DNA of 35,045 nucleotides from an uncultured Balneolaceae bacterium (GCA_913057825.1 CAJXOW010000036.1:1-35045); one strand, 5' to 3'; numbered from the stretch's first letter, positions 8,842 through 17,210 are shown. A program made the numbers and translations. The notes: generated from the sequence alone by a model not told the origin.

Positions 8842-10146
8842 TTAGTTAGAAATAAATTTTCTGGGATCGGCAATCGTGCCGGTGACGGCAGAGGCAGCTA
8901 CTGTATAAGGTGAGGCCAGGTAGACTTCAGCATTTTTTGACCCCATACGGCCGGGATAATTCCGGTTGGTAGACGAGATACACGCCTCCTTGTCTTGAAG
9001 CCGACCAAAAGTATCAGAAGGGCCGCCAAGGCAGGCTGCACAAGAGGCGTTACCAATATGACAACCGGCCTGCGTAAAGATTTCGTAGAGCGTCTGACCG
9101 TTCACGGTTTCTTCATGAAGTCCATTGGCAATTTCGGTGGTCGCCGGAACTACAAAAGTATCCATCTTCAACTCTCGTCCCTGTATTATCCGGGCGGCTG
9201 CCTTAAAGTCCGACAGCTTTCCGCCGGTGCAGGAACCGATGTAGGCCTGGTCAAGTTCGGTGCCTTCAAGTTCTTCGGCTGTTGCCTTATTATCAGGACT
9301 GTGAGGTTTGGCAACCATCGGGACGATATCCTCCATATTGTATTCATAAACGCTGTGGTAATCGGCGTCTTTGTCGCTGTATACGGGAGTAAACTCCTTG
9401 TCGGTGCGCTTGCGAACATATTCCATAGTGGTTTCGTCCGGATCTACAACACCGTTTTTGCCCCCGGCTTCAATAACCATATTCGTCAGGGTCATGCGTG
9501 ATTCCATATCCATTTGTTGAACACCGGTTCCGCTGAATTCCATGGTACGATAGGTAGCACCATCGACCCCGATGTCGCCGATGATTTTCAATATCAGGTC
9601 TTTGGCCATCAGGTAGTCGGGCATGTCGTCACCGTGAAAGATAAATTTCATCGTTTCAGGAACTTTGACCCAGAGCTTACCGGTACCCATGATGAAAGCT
9701 GCGTCCGTATTGCCGATACCCGTGGCAAATTGCCCGAACGCACCGGCTGTGCACGTGTGGGAATCCGTACCGAATAAAATTTCTCCGGGTCGGGTAAAGC
9801 CCTCTTCCGGCAGGGCGACGTGACATACGCCTTTGTATTCATCTGTGCCGACGTCATAGAAGTAGGGCAGGTCCTGGTCTGCCGCAAAAGCTCTCAGCTT
9901 GTCGACATTTCTATTAGCATACTTGTCTTCGGTAAAAATAAAGTGATCCGGTATGATAACAACCTTTTCCTTGTCCCAGACCCGGGCATCTTTTCCGAAC
10001 TGCTTTTCGAAAATTCCAATCGACGGCGGGCCGCAAACGTCGTGGGTCATCAGTACATCGACATCAACCCAGACGCTTTCGCCGGGGACTACTTCGGACT
10101 TGCCGCTGTGACGTGCAATGATTTTTTCAGTCAGCGTCATTCCCAT
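8842..10146 (-). CDS. leuC: 3-isopropylmalate dehydratase large subunit (short type)
   Basis: A 434-residue aconitase-family subunit that carries the [4Fe-4S] cluster. The three ligands are Cys306 in YIGSCTGGK and Cys369/Cys372 in ASCAACLGGPS. GTDSHTCTAGAFG (about 127-139) and MTHDVCGPPSIG are further family marks. At about 430 residues it belongs to the short LeuC/homoaconitase-like group rather than the roughly 466-residue E. coli type. Function is stereospecific isomerisation of isopropylmalate together with LeuD. Two in-frame ATGs exist at 10146 and 10140. The upstream one is used here, and no Shine-Dalgarno site decides between them. Confidence 0.95.
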   Translation of the reverse strand: MGMTLTEKIIARHSGKSEVVPGESVWVDVDVLMTHDVCGPPSIGIFEKQFGKDARVWDKEKVVIIPDHFIFTEDKYANRNVDKLRAFAADQDLPYFYDVGTDEYKGVCHVALPEEGFTRPGEILFGTDSHTCTAGAFGQFATGIGNTDAAFIMGTGKLWVKVPETMKFIFHGDDMPDYLMAKDLILKIIGDIGVDGATYRTMEFSGTGVQQMDMESRMTLTNMVIEAGGKNGVVDPDETTMEYVRKRTDKEFTPVYSDKDADYHSVYEYNMEDIVPMVAKPHSPDNKATAEELEGTELDQAYIGSCTGGKLSDFKAAARIIQGRELKMDTFVVPATTEIANGLHEETVNGQTLYEIFTQAGCHIGNASCAACLGGPSDTFGRLQDKEACISSTNRNYPGRMGSKNAEVYLASPYTVAASAVTGTIADPRKFISN

Positions 10147-10176
10147 AATTAAGTACTCCTGTTTCTGTTTTAAATG

Positions 10177-11409
10177 TTATTGAACTTTCTGGTGTGAGTA
10201 AGATTTGGTCGTTTCACTTTCAGAAGCCGTTCTATTCATCTTTTGATCGGACTCCTGATTAATCACGCGTTCAACGAGTTCTATCAGCTCATCTTCACGG
10301 ACGACTTTCTGATCGTCGCAGAGCTTTGTAAACTTTTGGTAAACGCGCTCGATCTGATCTTCGTTCAATTTATATTTCAGTTCCTTAATACGTTCTTTTA
10401 ACGCATATCGACCCGAGTGCTTGCCCAGAACGATCTTGTTGCTATTAATTCCGACCGACTGGGGCGTCATAATTTCATACGTCATCGGGTTCTTCAGTAC
10501 CCCGTGTTGATGGATGCCGGCTTCATGTGCAAAAGCATTTTCACCGACCACTGCCTTGTTGGGTTGAACTTGCTTGCCGGTAACATCGGTAAGGAGCTGA
10601 CTGGTCGGATAGATTTCCTTTGTGTTGATCGTAGTATAATGATCAAATTCCTGCTGGCGTGTTTGAATTGCCATTACAATCTCCTCGAGCGAAGCGTTAC
10701 CGGCTCTTTCCCCGATGCCGTTGATGGTACACTCGATTTGCTGGGCACCGTTTCGTATGGCCATCAAAGAATTGGCCACGGCCAGCCCGAGGTCGTCGTG
10801 GCAGTGGACACTGATAGTAGCCTGATCGATATTCGGAACGTTTTCCCGAATACCCCGTATCAACTCGCCGAATTCCCACGGAAGTGCATAACCTACGGTG
10901 TCAGGTACATTTATGACTTTGGCTCCGGCATTGATGACCTCCGTAAAAATTTCATAGAGAAACTCCGGATCGCTGCGTGAAGCATCCTCGGCCGAAAATT
11001 CAACTTCCTCACATAATGAGGAAGCATATTCAACCGCCTCGACCGCATATTCCAAGACCTGCTGCCTGGATTTTTGCAGCTTATGTTCCATGTGGATATC
11101 GGAAGTGGCTATAAACGTATGAATACGTGGATGAGCCGCTTTTTCCAAGGCATCGGCAGCACGTTGAATGTCGGGCTTACGTGTTCGACAAAGTCCCGCG
11201 ACACTGCAATTTTGAACCTCGTTGGAAATCGCTTTAACGGTTTTAAAATCGCCTTCGGAGGAAATCGGAAAACCGGCTTCGATAACATCTACCTGTAGAC
11301 GCTCTAGTTGCAGGGCCAGCTTAACTTTTTCCTCTTGGTTCATGCTGTACCCGGGAGATTGCTCCCCGTCGCGCAAGGTAGTATCGAAAATTTGAATGCG
11401 GTCTTCCAT
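10177..11409 (-). CDS. leuA: 2-isopropylmalate synthase without C-terminal regulatory domain
   Basis: A 410-residue Claisen-condensing TIM-barrel enzyme joining 2-oxoisovalerate and acetyl-CoA, the first committed step to leucine. [16 protein letters not shown] (about residues 8-23) gives the catalytic Arg-Asp pair, and SVHCHDDLGLAVAN holds the metal-binding His-x-His. NKAVVGENAFAHEAGIHQHG and LGKHSGRYAL belong to the linker subdomain. The recognisable fold stops near residue 385 and is followed only by a polar tail (QKMNRTASESETTKSY). The roughly 120-residue LeuA allosteric domain that binds leucine in 500-residue LeuA proteins is absent. The neighbouring cimA has kept that domain. Homocitrate synthase is a weaker alternative; the leuCDB context favours LeuA. 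Confidence 0.9.
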   Translation of the reverse strand: MEDRIQIFDTTLRDGEQSPGYSMNQEEKVKLALQLERLQVDVIEAGFPISSEGDFKTVKAISNEVQNCSVAGLCRTRKPDIQRAADALEKAAHPRIHTFIATSDIHMEHKLQKSRQQVLEYAVEAVEYASSLCEEVEFSAEDASRSDPEFLYEIFTEVINAGAKVINVPDTVGYALPWEFGELIRGIRENVPNIDQATISVHCHDDLGLAVANSLMAIRNGAQQIECTINGIGERAGNASLEEIVMAIQTRQQEFDHYTTINTKEIYPTSQLLTDVTGKQVQPNKAVVGENAFAHEAGIHQHGVLKNPMTYEIMTPQSVGINSNKIVLGKHSGRYALKERIKELKYKLNEDQIERVYQKFTKLCDDQKVVREDELIELVERVINQESDQKMNRTASESETTKSYSHQKVQ

Positions 11410-11484
11410 GATTTCAGTGATGTTTTGTATTTAAGGATCAATCGTTGAATTTCCGTCTAACAAGACGGTTAATGATTATGCGTT

Positions 11485-13116
11485 TTATTCTTCTTCTACT
11501 TCTGATTTAGCGGTTTCGAGCTTCTGCTGATTACCGCCCGGTTTACGGTCGGTTTGTTTTGCCATGTAGTAACATACGCTATCGCTGAGCGCCTGCCAGC
11601 TTGCTTCAATAATATTGGATGAAACTCCGATGGTGCCCCAATTCGTGTATTCGTTGGCTGAATCGATCAGAACGCGTACATTGGCGCTGGTTCCATCTTT
11701 TTCATTCAAAACCCGTACTTTGTAGTCCGTAAGCTGCATTTTGCTGATTTCGGGATAGAACTTGTAAAGTGCTTTTCGCAGAGCCTGGTCCAAGGCATGA
11801 ACCGGCCCATTTCCCTCGGCTGCACTGTGTTCGGTTTGCCCGTCCACATTGACCCGAATAGTAGCTTCGGAACGGGTCTGTTCGGATGCATTTTTCTCGA
11901 TAATCACCCGAAAACCTTCCAGTTGAAAATAATCGGACCAGTTTTCCGTGATTTTGTTGATTAATAATTCGAAGGATGCATCGGCCGCTTCAAACTGGTA
12001 TCCCTTATTTTCGAGTTCTTTGAGGCGTTCAACAATTTCGGGTACTCTTTCACGGTATTGATCCAGGTCAATGCCCAATTCTTCGGCCTTATAAGAAATG
12101 TTGCTTTTGCCGGAGAGATCGGATACCAGGACCCGTCGTTTGTTTCCAACCTGCTCGGGTTCAATATGCTCGTAGGTTGTGGCATTTTTCATTACAGCGC
12201 TGACGTGAACCCCTCCTTTGTGGGCAAATGCGCTGTTGCCGACATAGGGCATGCGGTTGGAATGAGCCAGATTTGCCAGTTCGCTGACGAAGTGAGACAA
12301 CGAGGTTAAACGGGATACCTGTTCGTTCGGGATGCATTCAAACCCCATCTTTAATTGAAGATTGGGAATAACCGCACACAGGTTTGCATTTCCGCACCGT
12401 TCCCCGTAGCCATTCACCGTACCCTGCACATGGCGGCACCCATGCTCAATGGCGCTAAGTGTATTGGCTGTTGCCAGGTCTCCGTCGTTGTGAGCATGTA
12501 TGCCCAGGGGAGTATCCACTTCTTCGCGAACTTCGTCGATGATGCGACTCATCTCATGGGGAAGCGTACCGCCATTGGTGTCGCACAAAACCAATACATC
12601 TGCGCCGGCATTTGCTGCAGCCTTTATAGTTTGCAGGGCATAGCCGGAATCATCTTTGTAGCCGTCAAAGAAATGTTCGGCATCATATATAACTTCTTTG
12701 TCATGTTCCTTGAGAAATGCTACAGAATTGGATATCAGATCCAGGTTTTCCTGCCGGGATATCTTGAGAGCCTCCTCGACATGAAGCGTCCAGGACTTGC
12801 CGAAGATACTGATAGCCGGAGTTTCAGCACTGATGAGGGACTGAAGGTTCTCGTCTTCCTCGGCGCTGTGACCGCACCGTTGAGTACTGCCGAATGCGAC
12901 CAGTTTGGCGTGCTGAAATTCCCGGGATTTCGCCCTTTCAAAGAAATCCATATCCTTGGGATTGGATCCCGGCCATCCCCCTTCGATATAATCGATCCCC
13001 GCCTGGTCCAGTCGATGGGCAATGCGCAGCTTGTCCTCAACCGAGAAAGCTACTTTCTCGCCCTGGGTTCCGTCCCGAAGCGTGGTATCGAATATGTGTA
13101 TTTTTTCTGCAGCCAT
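11485..13116 (-). CDS. cimA: (R)-citramalate synthase
   Basis: A 543-residue member of the IPMS-like family that condenses pyruvate with acetyl-CoA to (R)-citramalate, opening isoleucine synthesis without threonine deaminase. [17 protein letters not shown] (about 9-25) is the CimA form of the catalytic motif, with TQGE where LeuA has [21 protein letters not shown] and [14 protein letters not shown] (metal-binding histidines) are also typical of CimA. The TIM barrel and linker reach about residue 380. A complete C-terminal LeuA-dimer regulatory domain follows (GFRVIIEKN... to about 515, including [20 protein letters not shown]), which is where isoleucine would bind. It lies between ilvC and leuA in the same operon. 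Confidence 0.92.
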   Translation of the reverse strand: MAAEKIHIFDTTLRDGTQGEKVAFSVEDKLRIAHRLDQAGIDYIEGGWPGSNPKDMDFFERAKSREFQHAKLVAFGSTQRCGHSAEEDENLQSLISAETPAISIFGKSWTLHVEEALKISRQENLDLISNSVAFLKEHDKEVIYDAEHFFDGYKDDSGYALQTIKAAANAGADVLVLCDTNGGTLPHEMSRIIDEVREEVDTPLGIHAHNDGDLATANTLSAIEHGCRHVQGTVNGYGERCGNANLCAVIPNLQLKMGFECIPNEQVSRLTSLSHFVSELANLAHSNRMPYVGNSAFAHKGGVHVSAVMKNATTYEHIEPEQVGNKRRVLVSDLSGKSNISYKAEELGIDLDQYRERVPEIVERLKELENKGYQFEAADASFELLINKITENWSDYFQLEGFRVIIEKNASEQTRSEATIRVNVDGQTEHSAAEGNGPVHALDQALRKALYKFYPEISKMQLTDYKVRVLNEKDGTSANVRVLIDSANEYTNWGTIGVSSNIIEASWQALSDSVCYYMAKQTDRKPGGNQQKLETAKSEVEEE

Positions 13117-13136
13117 AAGGTGAAAGTTATAGGTCG

Positions 13137-14138
13137 TTATTCTTCGTCCGATATCCAGTTGAACATTTGACGCAGTTCCTGTCCAACCTGCTCGATTTCA
13201 AGCTCATTATGTATCCTTCGCTGGGCATCAAGCGATGGGCGGCCGGCTTTGTTTTCCAGAATCCAGTCTTTGGCAAAAGCACCGTCCTGGATATCCTCCA
13301 ACACTTCCTGCATACGTTCCCGTGTTGTTTCATCAATAATTTTAGGTCCGCGAGACATGCCGCCGTATTCAGCGGTATCACTGACAGAATCATACATACG
13401 CGTTATGCCGCCTTCATAGAGCAGATCGACAATCAATTTCAATTCATGCAAGCATTCGAAATAGGCAATTTCAGGCTGATAGCCGGCATCAACCAATGTC
13501 TCAAAGGCATTCTTGATAAGCTCAGAAGTCCCGCCGCAAAGCACCACTTGTTCTCCGAAGAGATCCGTTTCTGTTTCTTCCTGGAACGTCGTTTCAATTA
13601 CTCCGGCGTTAGTACCTCCGATTCCTTTGGCATAAGCGAGAGCAATATCCTTGGCTTCACCTGTGTAATCCTGGTATATCGCCATCAGGCAAGGCACGCC
13701 GGCTCCTTCAGCATATACGCGTCGAACCAGGTGACCGGGTCCTTTCGGGGCTACCATAAAAACATCTACATCTTCTTCGGGCTTTATCTGGTTGTAATGA
13801 ATATTGAATCCATGTGCAAAAACCAGGGCATTGCCGGCGTTCAGGTTGGGTTTGATCTGGTCTTTATAGACATCCGCCTGATTCTGATCGGGAATCAATA
13901 CCATGATGATATCACCTTTTTGAGCAGCTTCCGCAGTTTCGAGCACTTTAAGCCCTTCTGCCTCGGCTTCCTCGCGCGAAGAACTTCCTTTGCGGAGACC
14001 GACGACAACATCAACCCCGGAGTCTTTCAAATTCAATGCGTGCGCGTGTCCCTGGCTTCCATAGCCAATGACCGCCACAGTTTTGTCATTGAGTTTACTT
14101 AGATCAGCATCGTTATCGTAATACGTTGTTACAGCCAT
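13137..14138 (-). CDS. ilvC: Ketol-acid reductoisomerase, class I
   Basis: A 333-residue short (class I) KARI that isomerises and reduces acetolactate or acetohydroxybutyrate in Val/Ile synthesis. The Rossmann motif is [20 protein letters not shown] (about residues 21-40). The following loop [11 protein letters not shown], with Arg and Ser residues, is the kind that binds the NADPH 2'-phosphate. The knotted C-terminal domain has [19 protein letters not shown] and [17 protein letters not shown], which supply the Mg ligands. No internal duplication is seen, unlike the long class II enzyme. It starts 82 bases after ilvN and 21 bases precede cimA. Confidence 0.96.
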   Translation of the reverse strand: MAVTTYYDNDADLSKLNDKTVAVIGYGSQGHAHALNLKDSGVDVVVGLRKGSSSREEAEAEGLKVLETAEAAQKGDIIMVLIPDQNQADVYKDQIKPNLNAGNALVFAHGFNIHYNQIKPEEDVDVFMVAPKGPGHLVRRVYAEGAGVPCLMAIYQDYTGEAKDIALAYAKGIGGTNAGVIETTFQEETETDLFGEQVVLCGGTSELIKNAFETLVDAGYQPEIAYFECLHELKLIVDLLYEGGITRMYDSVSDTAEYGGMSRGPKIIDETTRERMQEVLEDIQDGAFAKDWILENKAGRPSLDAQRRIHNELEIEQVGQELRQMFNWISDEE

Positions 14139-14219
14139 GAATAATTATTTTTAAAGGTTGGTTTAGGATTTAATCAGGTAATAGTGATGTTCGTTGTAAC
14201 ATTGTTAAAATCAAAAGTG

Positions 14220-14777
14220 TCAAGTGGATCCCTGGAACTCGCGTTTCAGGGCTACGCTGCCGGTCCGGGCTACCTCCACAATTCCAAATTGACGGAGCAT
14301 GCCAATCGAGGCGTCAACCTTGTCCTGGTTTCCGGTAATCTCAATCGTCAATTTCTCCGGGCTGATGTCGATGATTTTAGCCCGAAATACATTGACAATC
14401 TGCATTATTTCGGAACGGGAAGAAGGCGGTGCATATACTTTGATTAATGCCAATTCCCGTTCGACAAGGGGCTCATAGGTCAGGTCCGTAACCTTGTGAA
14501 CATCAACTATTTTATGAAGTTGTTTGGTGATTTGCTCAATGATTTGCTCATCGCCATGCGTGGTAATCGTGATGCGCGCCAGCCCCGGTTCCTGTCCGTG
14601 ACCAAAACTGATGCTGTCAATTTCAAACCCTCGCCCGCTGAATAATCCGACGATACGGGAGAGAGCGTTGAAATTGTGTTCCACCAGTACAGAGATCGTA
14701 TGTTTCGGAGATTCATTCTTTTCTCCATTGTTCTGTGCGTTATTCGCCATGTCGGTTTTTTGTTGGTTATTCTTCAT
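14220..14777 (-). CDS. ilvN: Acetolactate synthase small (regulatory) subunit
   Basis: A 185-residue regulatory subunit that activates IlvB and makes it sensitive to valine. An ACT domain starts at about residue 27 (HTISVLVEHNFNALSRIVGLF, quoted as HTISVLVEHNFNALSR) and is followed by RGFEIDSISFGHG and ARITITTHGDEQIIEQI. The C-terminal dimerisation part (ERELALIKVYAPPSSRSEIM and EITGNQDKVDASIGMLRQFG) is complete. The first 26 residues are polar and Asn/Gln-rich and probably disordered. The ATG at 14777 overlaps the end of ilvB by 11 bases; a GTG one codon upstream (14780) is possible. The overlap fits coupled production of the two subunits. Confidence 0.94.
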   Translation of the reverse strand: MKNNQQKTDMANNAQNNGEKNESPKHTISVLVEHNFNALSRIVGLFSGRGFEIDSISFGHGQEPGLARITITTHGDEQIIEQITKQLHKIVDVHKVTDLTYEPLVERELALIKVYAPPSSRSEIMQIVNVFRAKIIDISPEKLTIEITGNQDKVDASIGMLRQFGIVEVARTGSVALKREFQGST

Positions 14778-16521
14778 CACTTTCGATCATTTCGTAAAGT
14801 GCGGCCCCGGAAGGTACCATGGGATAGCAGTTGGCTTCTTCATCGACGACAAAATCCATCACTACGGGACGGTCGTCTACTTTCATGGCTTTTTCCAGCA
14901 TGGGATCCACTTCTTCCGGCGTGGTCGCACGCAGGCCAACGGCCCCGTAACTTTCAGCCATTTTTACAAAATCAGGGTTTGCACTTTTCATCGTGGAGTG
15001 GCTGTAGCGCTTTTCATAAAACAGTTCTTGCCACTGCCGCACCATGCCAAGATACCCGTTGTTCATAATGGCAATCTTGATGGGAAGTTGATATTCAACG
15101 GCTGTGGCCAGCTCATAGGAAGTCATCTGAAATCCGCCATCACCCGTTATGCAAAGCACTTCGCGATCGGGGTTGCCGACGGCTGCTCCCATAGCAGCAG
15201 GGAAGCCATATCCCATAGTGCCCAGTCCGCCAGATGAAAGCATGGAGCGCGGGTAATTAAATGTATAGTGCTGGGCAGCCCACATTTGGTGCTGACCAAC
15301 ATCCGCTACGACAATAGCTTCTCCTTTGGTAGCCTCCGACAGCTTCTCTATCATATATTGAGGCATAATCACTCCATCTTTCTGCGGCACTTCCAGAGGA
15401 TGCTCCTCTTGCCACTTGTTCAGCGTTTCCCACCATTCATCCACCTCCGGCTGACGCATGTATTTTTCCAGGGTGGGGAGTACATTTTTGACATCGCCTA
15501 CAATCGGGATATCCACCGGGACATTTTTAGATATGCATGCCGGGTCAATATCTATATGAATTTTCTTCGATTTGGGCGAGAATCCGTCCAATCGTCCCGT
15601 AACCCGATCATCAAAACGGGCACCAATGGCCACCAGTACATCACATTCGGTCGTAGCCATGTTGGCGTACCAGGTGCCATGCATGCCCAGCATTCCGAGC
15701 GATTGGGATTTGCTCTCCGGGAAAGTGCCCAGCCCCATCAAGGTGGTGGTGACCGGGATATTGTACTTTTCAGCAAGTTTTGTCAATTCTTTTGAAGCAT
15801 CGCCCAGGGTAACACCGCCTCCCACATAAAAGAGCGGACGCTCGGCCTCTGAAATCATATTGGCGGCTTTCGCAATCTGGGTTTCATGTCCCTTGGTAAC
15901 CGGTTTGTAACTCGGCAATTCCACGGAGTCAATGCCGCGAAATTGAGCTTTCTGTTTGATCATGTCTTTGGGAAGGTCCACAACAACCGGCCCGGGCCGT
16001 CCGGAATTGGCAATATGAAAAGCCTCATGTATAACTTTTTCCAGGTTGCTCACGTCTTTAACAAGATAGCTGTGTTTGGTAATGGGCCGTGTAATACCGA
16101 CTATATCCGCTTCCTGGAAGGCGTCATTCCCGATCAAGTCAGTCGGAACCTGTCCGGTGAATACCACCAGCGGGATAGAATCCATCGAAGCCGTCGCAAT
16201 ACCGGTCACCGTATTTGTACCGCCCGGTCCGGAAGTGGCAAGTACGACGCCCGTTTTACCGGTTGAACGGGCATATCCATCGGCTGCATGCGTACCGGCT
16301 TGTTCGTGCCGGACCAATATATGATTGATTTTTGTTTCATCATACAGGGTATTGTAAATATCCAGCACAGCTCCACCGGGATATCCGAAAATAGTGTCTA
16401 CTCCAACATCCCTTAGGGTTTCCACAAAAATTTCATGTCCGGCCATCTCACGGGATGAACCAGCTTCATTCTGAGCTTGTTGTTCAGTTTTGACTTCCTG
16501 GGATTCGGTTGATTCTTTCAT
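14767..16521 (-). CDS. ilvB: Acetolactate synthase large (catalytic) subunit
   Basis: A 584-residue ThDP- and FAD-dependent enzyme that makes 2-acetolactate and 2-aceto-2-hydroxybutyrate, the first shared step of Val/Leu and Ile synthesis. The catalytic glutamate is Glu73 in VRHEQAGTHAADGYAR, and GYPGGAVLDIYN precedes it. The ThDP/Mg motif runs from GDGGFQMTSYELATA to MNNGYLGMVRQWQ. The first 27 residues are a polar extension. The reading frame is open back to a TTG at 16587, but ATG 16521 (MKESTESQ) is the natural start because the upstream part would run through the predicted leader hairpin. It is the first structural gene of the nine-gene ilv/leu operon, preceded by a leader peptide and alternative RNA pairings. 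Confidence 0.95.
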   Translation of the reverse strand: MKESTESQEVKTEQQAQNEAGSSREMAGHEIFVETLRDVGVDTIFGYPGGAVLDIYNTLYDETKINHILVRHEQAGTHAADGYARSTGKTGVVLATSGPGGTNTVTGIATASMDSIPLVVFTGQVPTDLIGNDAFQEADIVGITRPITKHSYLVKDVSNLEKVIHEAFHIANSGRPGPVVVDLPKDMIKQKAQFRGIDSVELPSYKPVTKGHETQIAKAANMISEAERPLFYVGGGVTLGDASKELTKLAEKYNIPVTTTLMGLGTFPESKSQSLGMLGMHGTWYANMATTECDVLVAIGARFDDRVTGRLDGFSPKSKKIHIDIDPACISKNVPVDIPIVGDVKNVLPTLEKYMRQPEVDEWWETLNKWQEEHPLEVPQKDGVIMPQYMIEKLSEATKGEAIVVADVGQHQMWAAQHYTFNYPRSMLSSGGLGTMGYGFPAAMGAAVGNPDREVLCITGDGGFQMTSYELATAVEYQLPIKIAIMNNGYLGMVRQWQELFYEKRYSHSTMKSANPDFVKMAESYGAVGLRATTPEEVDPMLEKAMKVDDRPVVMDFVVDEEANCYPMVPSGAALYEMIESDEE

Positions 16522-16558
16522 AATGACATTTGTGGATTGATGGATTCGTAGAGATTTC

Positions 16559-16697
16559 CCAGAGGAGAACCCTGTTTGAGACAACAATCATAAGTAGTAG
16601 GGGAACCCTCTGGCCGGTGGTTAGTTATTAATGATTAGAATTAGGCCAATAATAGAAATCGTCTGTAATAGTCCCAGTAGGACTAGGGCAGAGGGTT
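16559..16697 (-). promoter_or_regulatory. Candidate attenuator: competing leader RNA pairings
   Basis: Three segments of the minus-strand transcript can pair in two exclusive ways. Segment A lies inside the leader peptide (16689-16697) and B directly after its stop (16604-16612); these form a 9-bp perfect helix (AACCCTCTG with CAGAGGGTT). B (16607-16613 plus 16601-16603) can instead pair with C (16559-16565 plus 16570-16572), giving CCAGAGG/CCTCTGG and CCC/GGG around a small internal loop. Ribosome position on the Leu/Ile-rich codons would decide which forms. A small hairpin, TAGTCC-loop-GGACTA, also sits within the Leu codons. No U-tract follows the B:C hairpin, so it is not a textbook intrinsic terminator. 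Rho-dependent or translational control of ilvB, whose ATG is 38 bases further on, is possible. Confidence 0.55.
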
Positions 16698-16788
16698 TAT
16701 TTAGTATCGAAAGGTTGGGTAAGGAGCGTACAACAGAGGAGGGCAGTGCAGCAGTTCGCGCAGCGGTATCATTAAAGGCGGGTTTCAT
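16621..16788 (-). CDS. Putative ilv operon leader peptide (55 aa)
   Basis: The ATG at 16788 is the first ATG after the predicted transcription start and opens a 55-codon frame ending at TAA 16621-16623. The last 23 codons encode 7 Leu, 6 Ile and 1 Val (pieces LVLLGLL and ISIIGLILII). Five of these seven Leu codons are CTA, which by eye is uncommon in the neighbouring enzymes. This is the composition expected of a leader peptide that senses charged Leu/Ile/Val tRNA. It ends about 100 bases before ilvB, and its 3' part overlaps the pairing segments of the candidate attenuator. The frame is also open upstream to 16947, but that would reach into the promoter. The alternative is a small one-helix membrane protein, made less likely by the RNA pairings. 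Confidence 0.6.
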   Translation of the reverse strand: MKPAFNDTAARTAALPSSVVRSLPNLSILNKPSALVLLGLLQTISIIGLILIINN

Positions 16789-16918
16789 ACCGGGCCCTTG
16801 TGATGAGGGACAGGAAACCGCGACTGCACTAGCTGTTTTATTTGTATTTGTTGTGATCAATAGTAAGTTCTTTTCAAAAATCGATTCTCTGCTGTACGGC
16901 GCTAAAAAGTTACCCAGA

Positions 16919-16947
16919 TATATAAACAATACTGTGTTGTTTGTCAA
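16919..16947 (-). promoter_or_regulatory. Sigma70-type promoter of the ilv/leu operon
   Basis: On the minus strand TTGACA (16947-16942) is followed after 17 bases by TATATA (16924-16919). This is a perfect -35 and a good -10 at ideal spacing. Transcription would begin near 16912, giving about 390 bases of leader RNA before ilvB. No Bacteroidota TAnnTTTG element is seen here, so this operon seems to use the other promoter style from the sphingolipid pair. Confidence 0.65.
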
Positions 16948-16982
16948 GCATAATTTTTCATAAATTCAGGAGAGCGGTCGCC

Positions 16983-17001
16983 GGCTCGAATGATTCGAGC
17001 C
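16983..17001. promoter_or_regulatory. 19-bp perfect palindrome, candidate operator
   Basis: GGCTCGAA-TGA-TTCGAGCC is an 8-bp perfect dyad around a 3-base centre. It lies between the divergent ilv/leu promoter (its -35 begins 36 bases away) and the proposed ilvD promoter. Size, symmetry and position fit a binding site for a dimeric regulator acting on both transcripts. No regulator gene is visible in the window. It could instead be part of the nearby repeat cluster. Confidence 0.4.
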
Positions 17002-17085
17002 TGCGGGCTCAACGCTCCAGGCTCCAGGATGCTAAATGGGAGCTAAGAACTACTGTTGTATGTTACCTGTGATGAATACCTGGAG

Positions 17086-17113
17086 TTGCGTTTTGACAAA
17101 TTTGTTTTATAAT
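17086..17113 (+). promoter_or_regulatory. Possible ilvD promoter
   Basis: TTGCGT (17086-17091) and TATAAT (17108-17113) are 16 bases apart, a passable sigma70-type pair about 135 bases before the ilvD ATG. A second TTGACA at 17094 is too close to the TATAAT to pair with it. The transcript would contain the 14-bp tandem repeat at 17171-17210 in its leader. Confidence 0.35.
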
Positions 17114-17170
17114 CCATAGTCGCTTCAGATCGAATATGCAGCGACAAGACGGTGTTGCAAGTTTTAAGTC

Positions 17171-17210
17171 GAGCATGGAGCCTGGAGCATGGAGCCTGGA
17201 GCATGGAGCC
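17171..17210. repeat. 14-bp tandem repeat before ilvD, part of a dispersed family
   Basis: GAGCATGGAGCCTG is repeated 2.9 times (17171-17184, 17185-17198, 17199-17210). Its core GGAGCCTGGAGC occurs inverted as GCTCCAGGCTCC at 17014-17025, so the two flank the ilvD promoter region. The same core forms both arms of the large inverted repeat at 21762-21883. It ends 38 bases before the ilvD start and may influence the ilvD 5' leader. Confidence 0.8.

Noticed and set aside
12355..13170. 271-codon plus-strand frame opposite cimA
   Set aside because: It is a shadow frame; the CimA motifs on the other strand are unmistakable.
13167..14102. 311-codon plus-strand frame opposite ilvC
   Set aside because: It is a shadow of ilvC, which has complete family motifs on the minus strand. 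The translated sequence shows no domain.
16522..16587. 22-codon N-terminal extension of ilvB from a TTG
   Set aside because: It runs through segment C of the leader hairpin and is not needed for the fold. ATG 16521 gives a normal IlvB.
16559..16912. T-box riboswitch in the ilvB leader
   Set aside because: No T-box sequence (AGGGUGGNACCGCG type) or specifier stem could be found, whereas a Leu/Ile-rich short ORF is present.
16621..16947. 108-codon minus-strand frame upstream of ilvB as a full gene
   Set aside because: Its first half lies over the TTGACA/TATATA promoter and has no sensible start. Only the part from ATG 16788 is kept, as a leader peptide.
16631..16963. 110-codon plus-strand frame opposite the ilv leader
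   Set aside because: It is antisense to the leader and promoter, has no recognisable domain, and its composition follows from the opposite strand.
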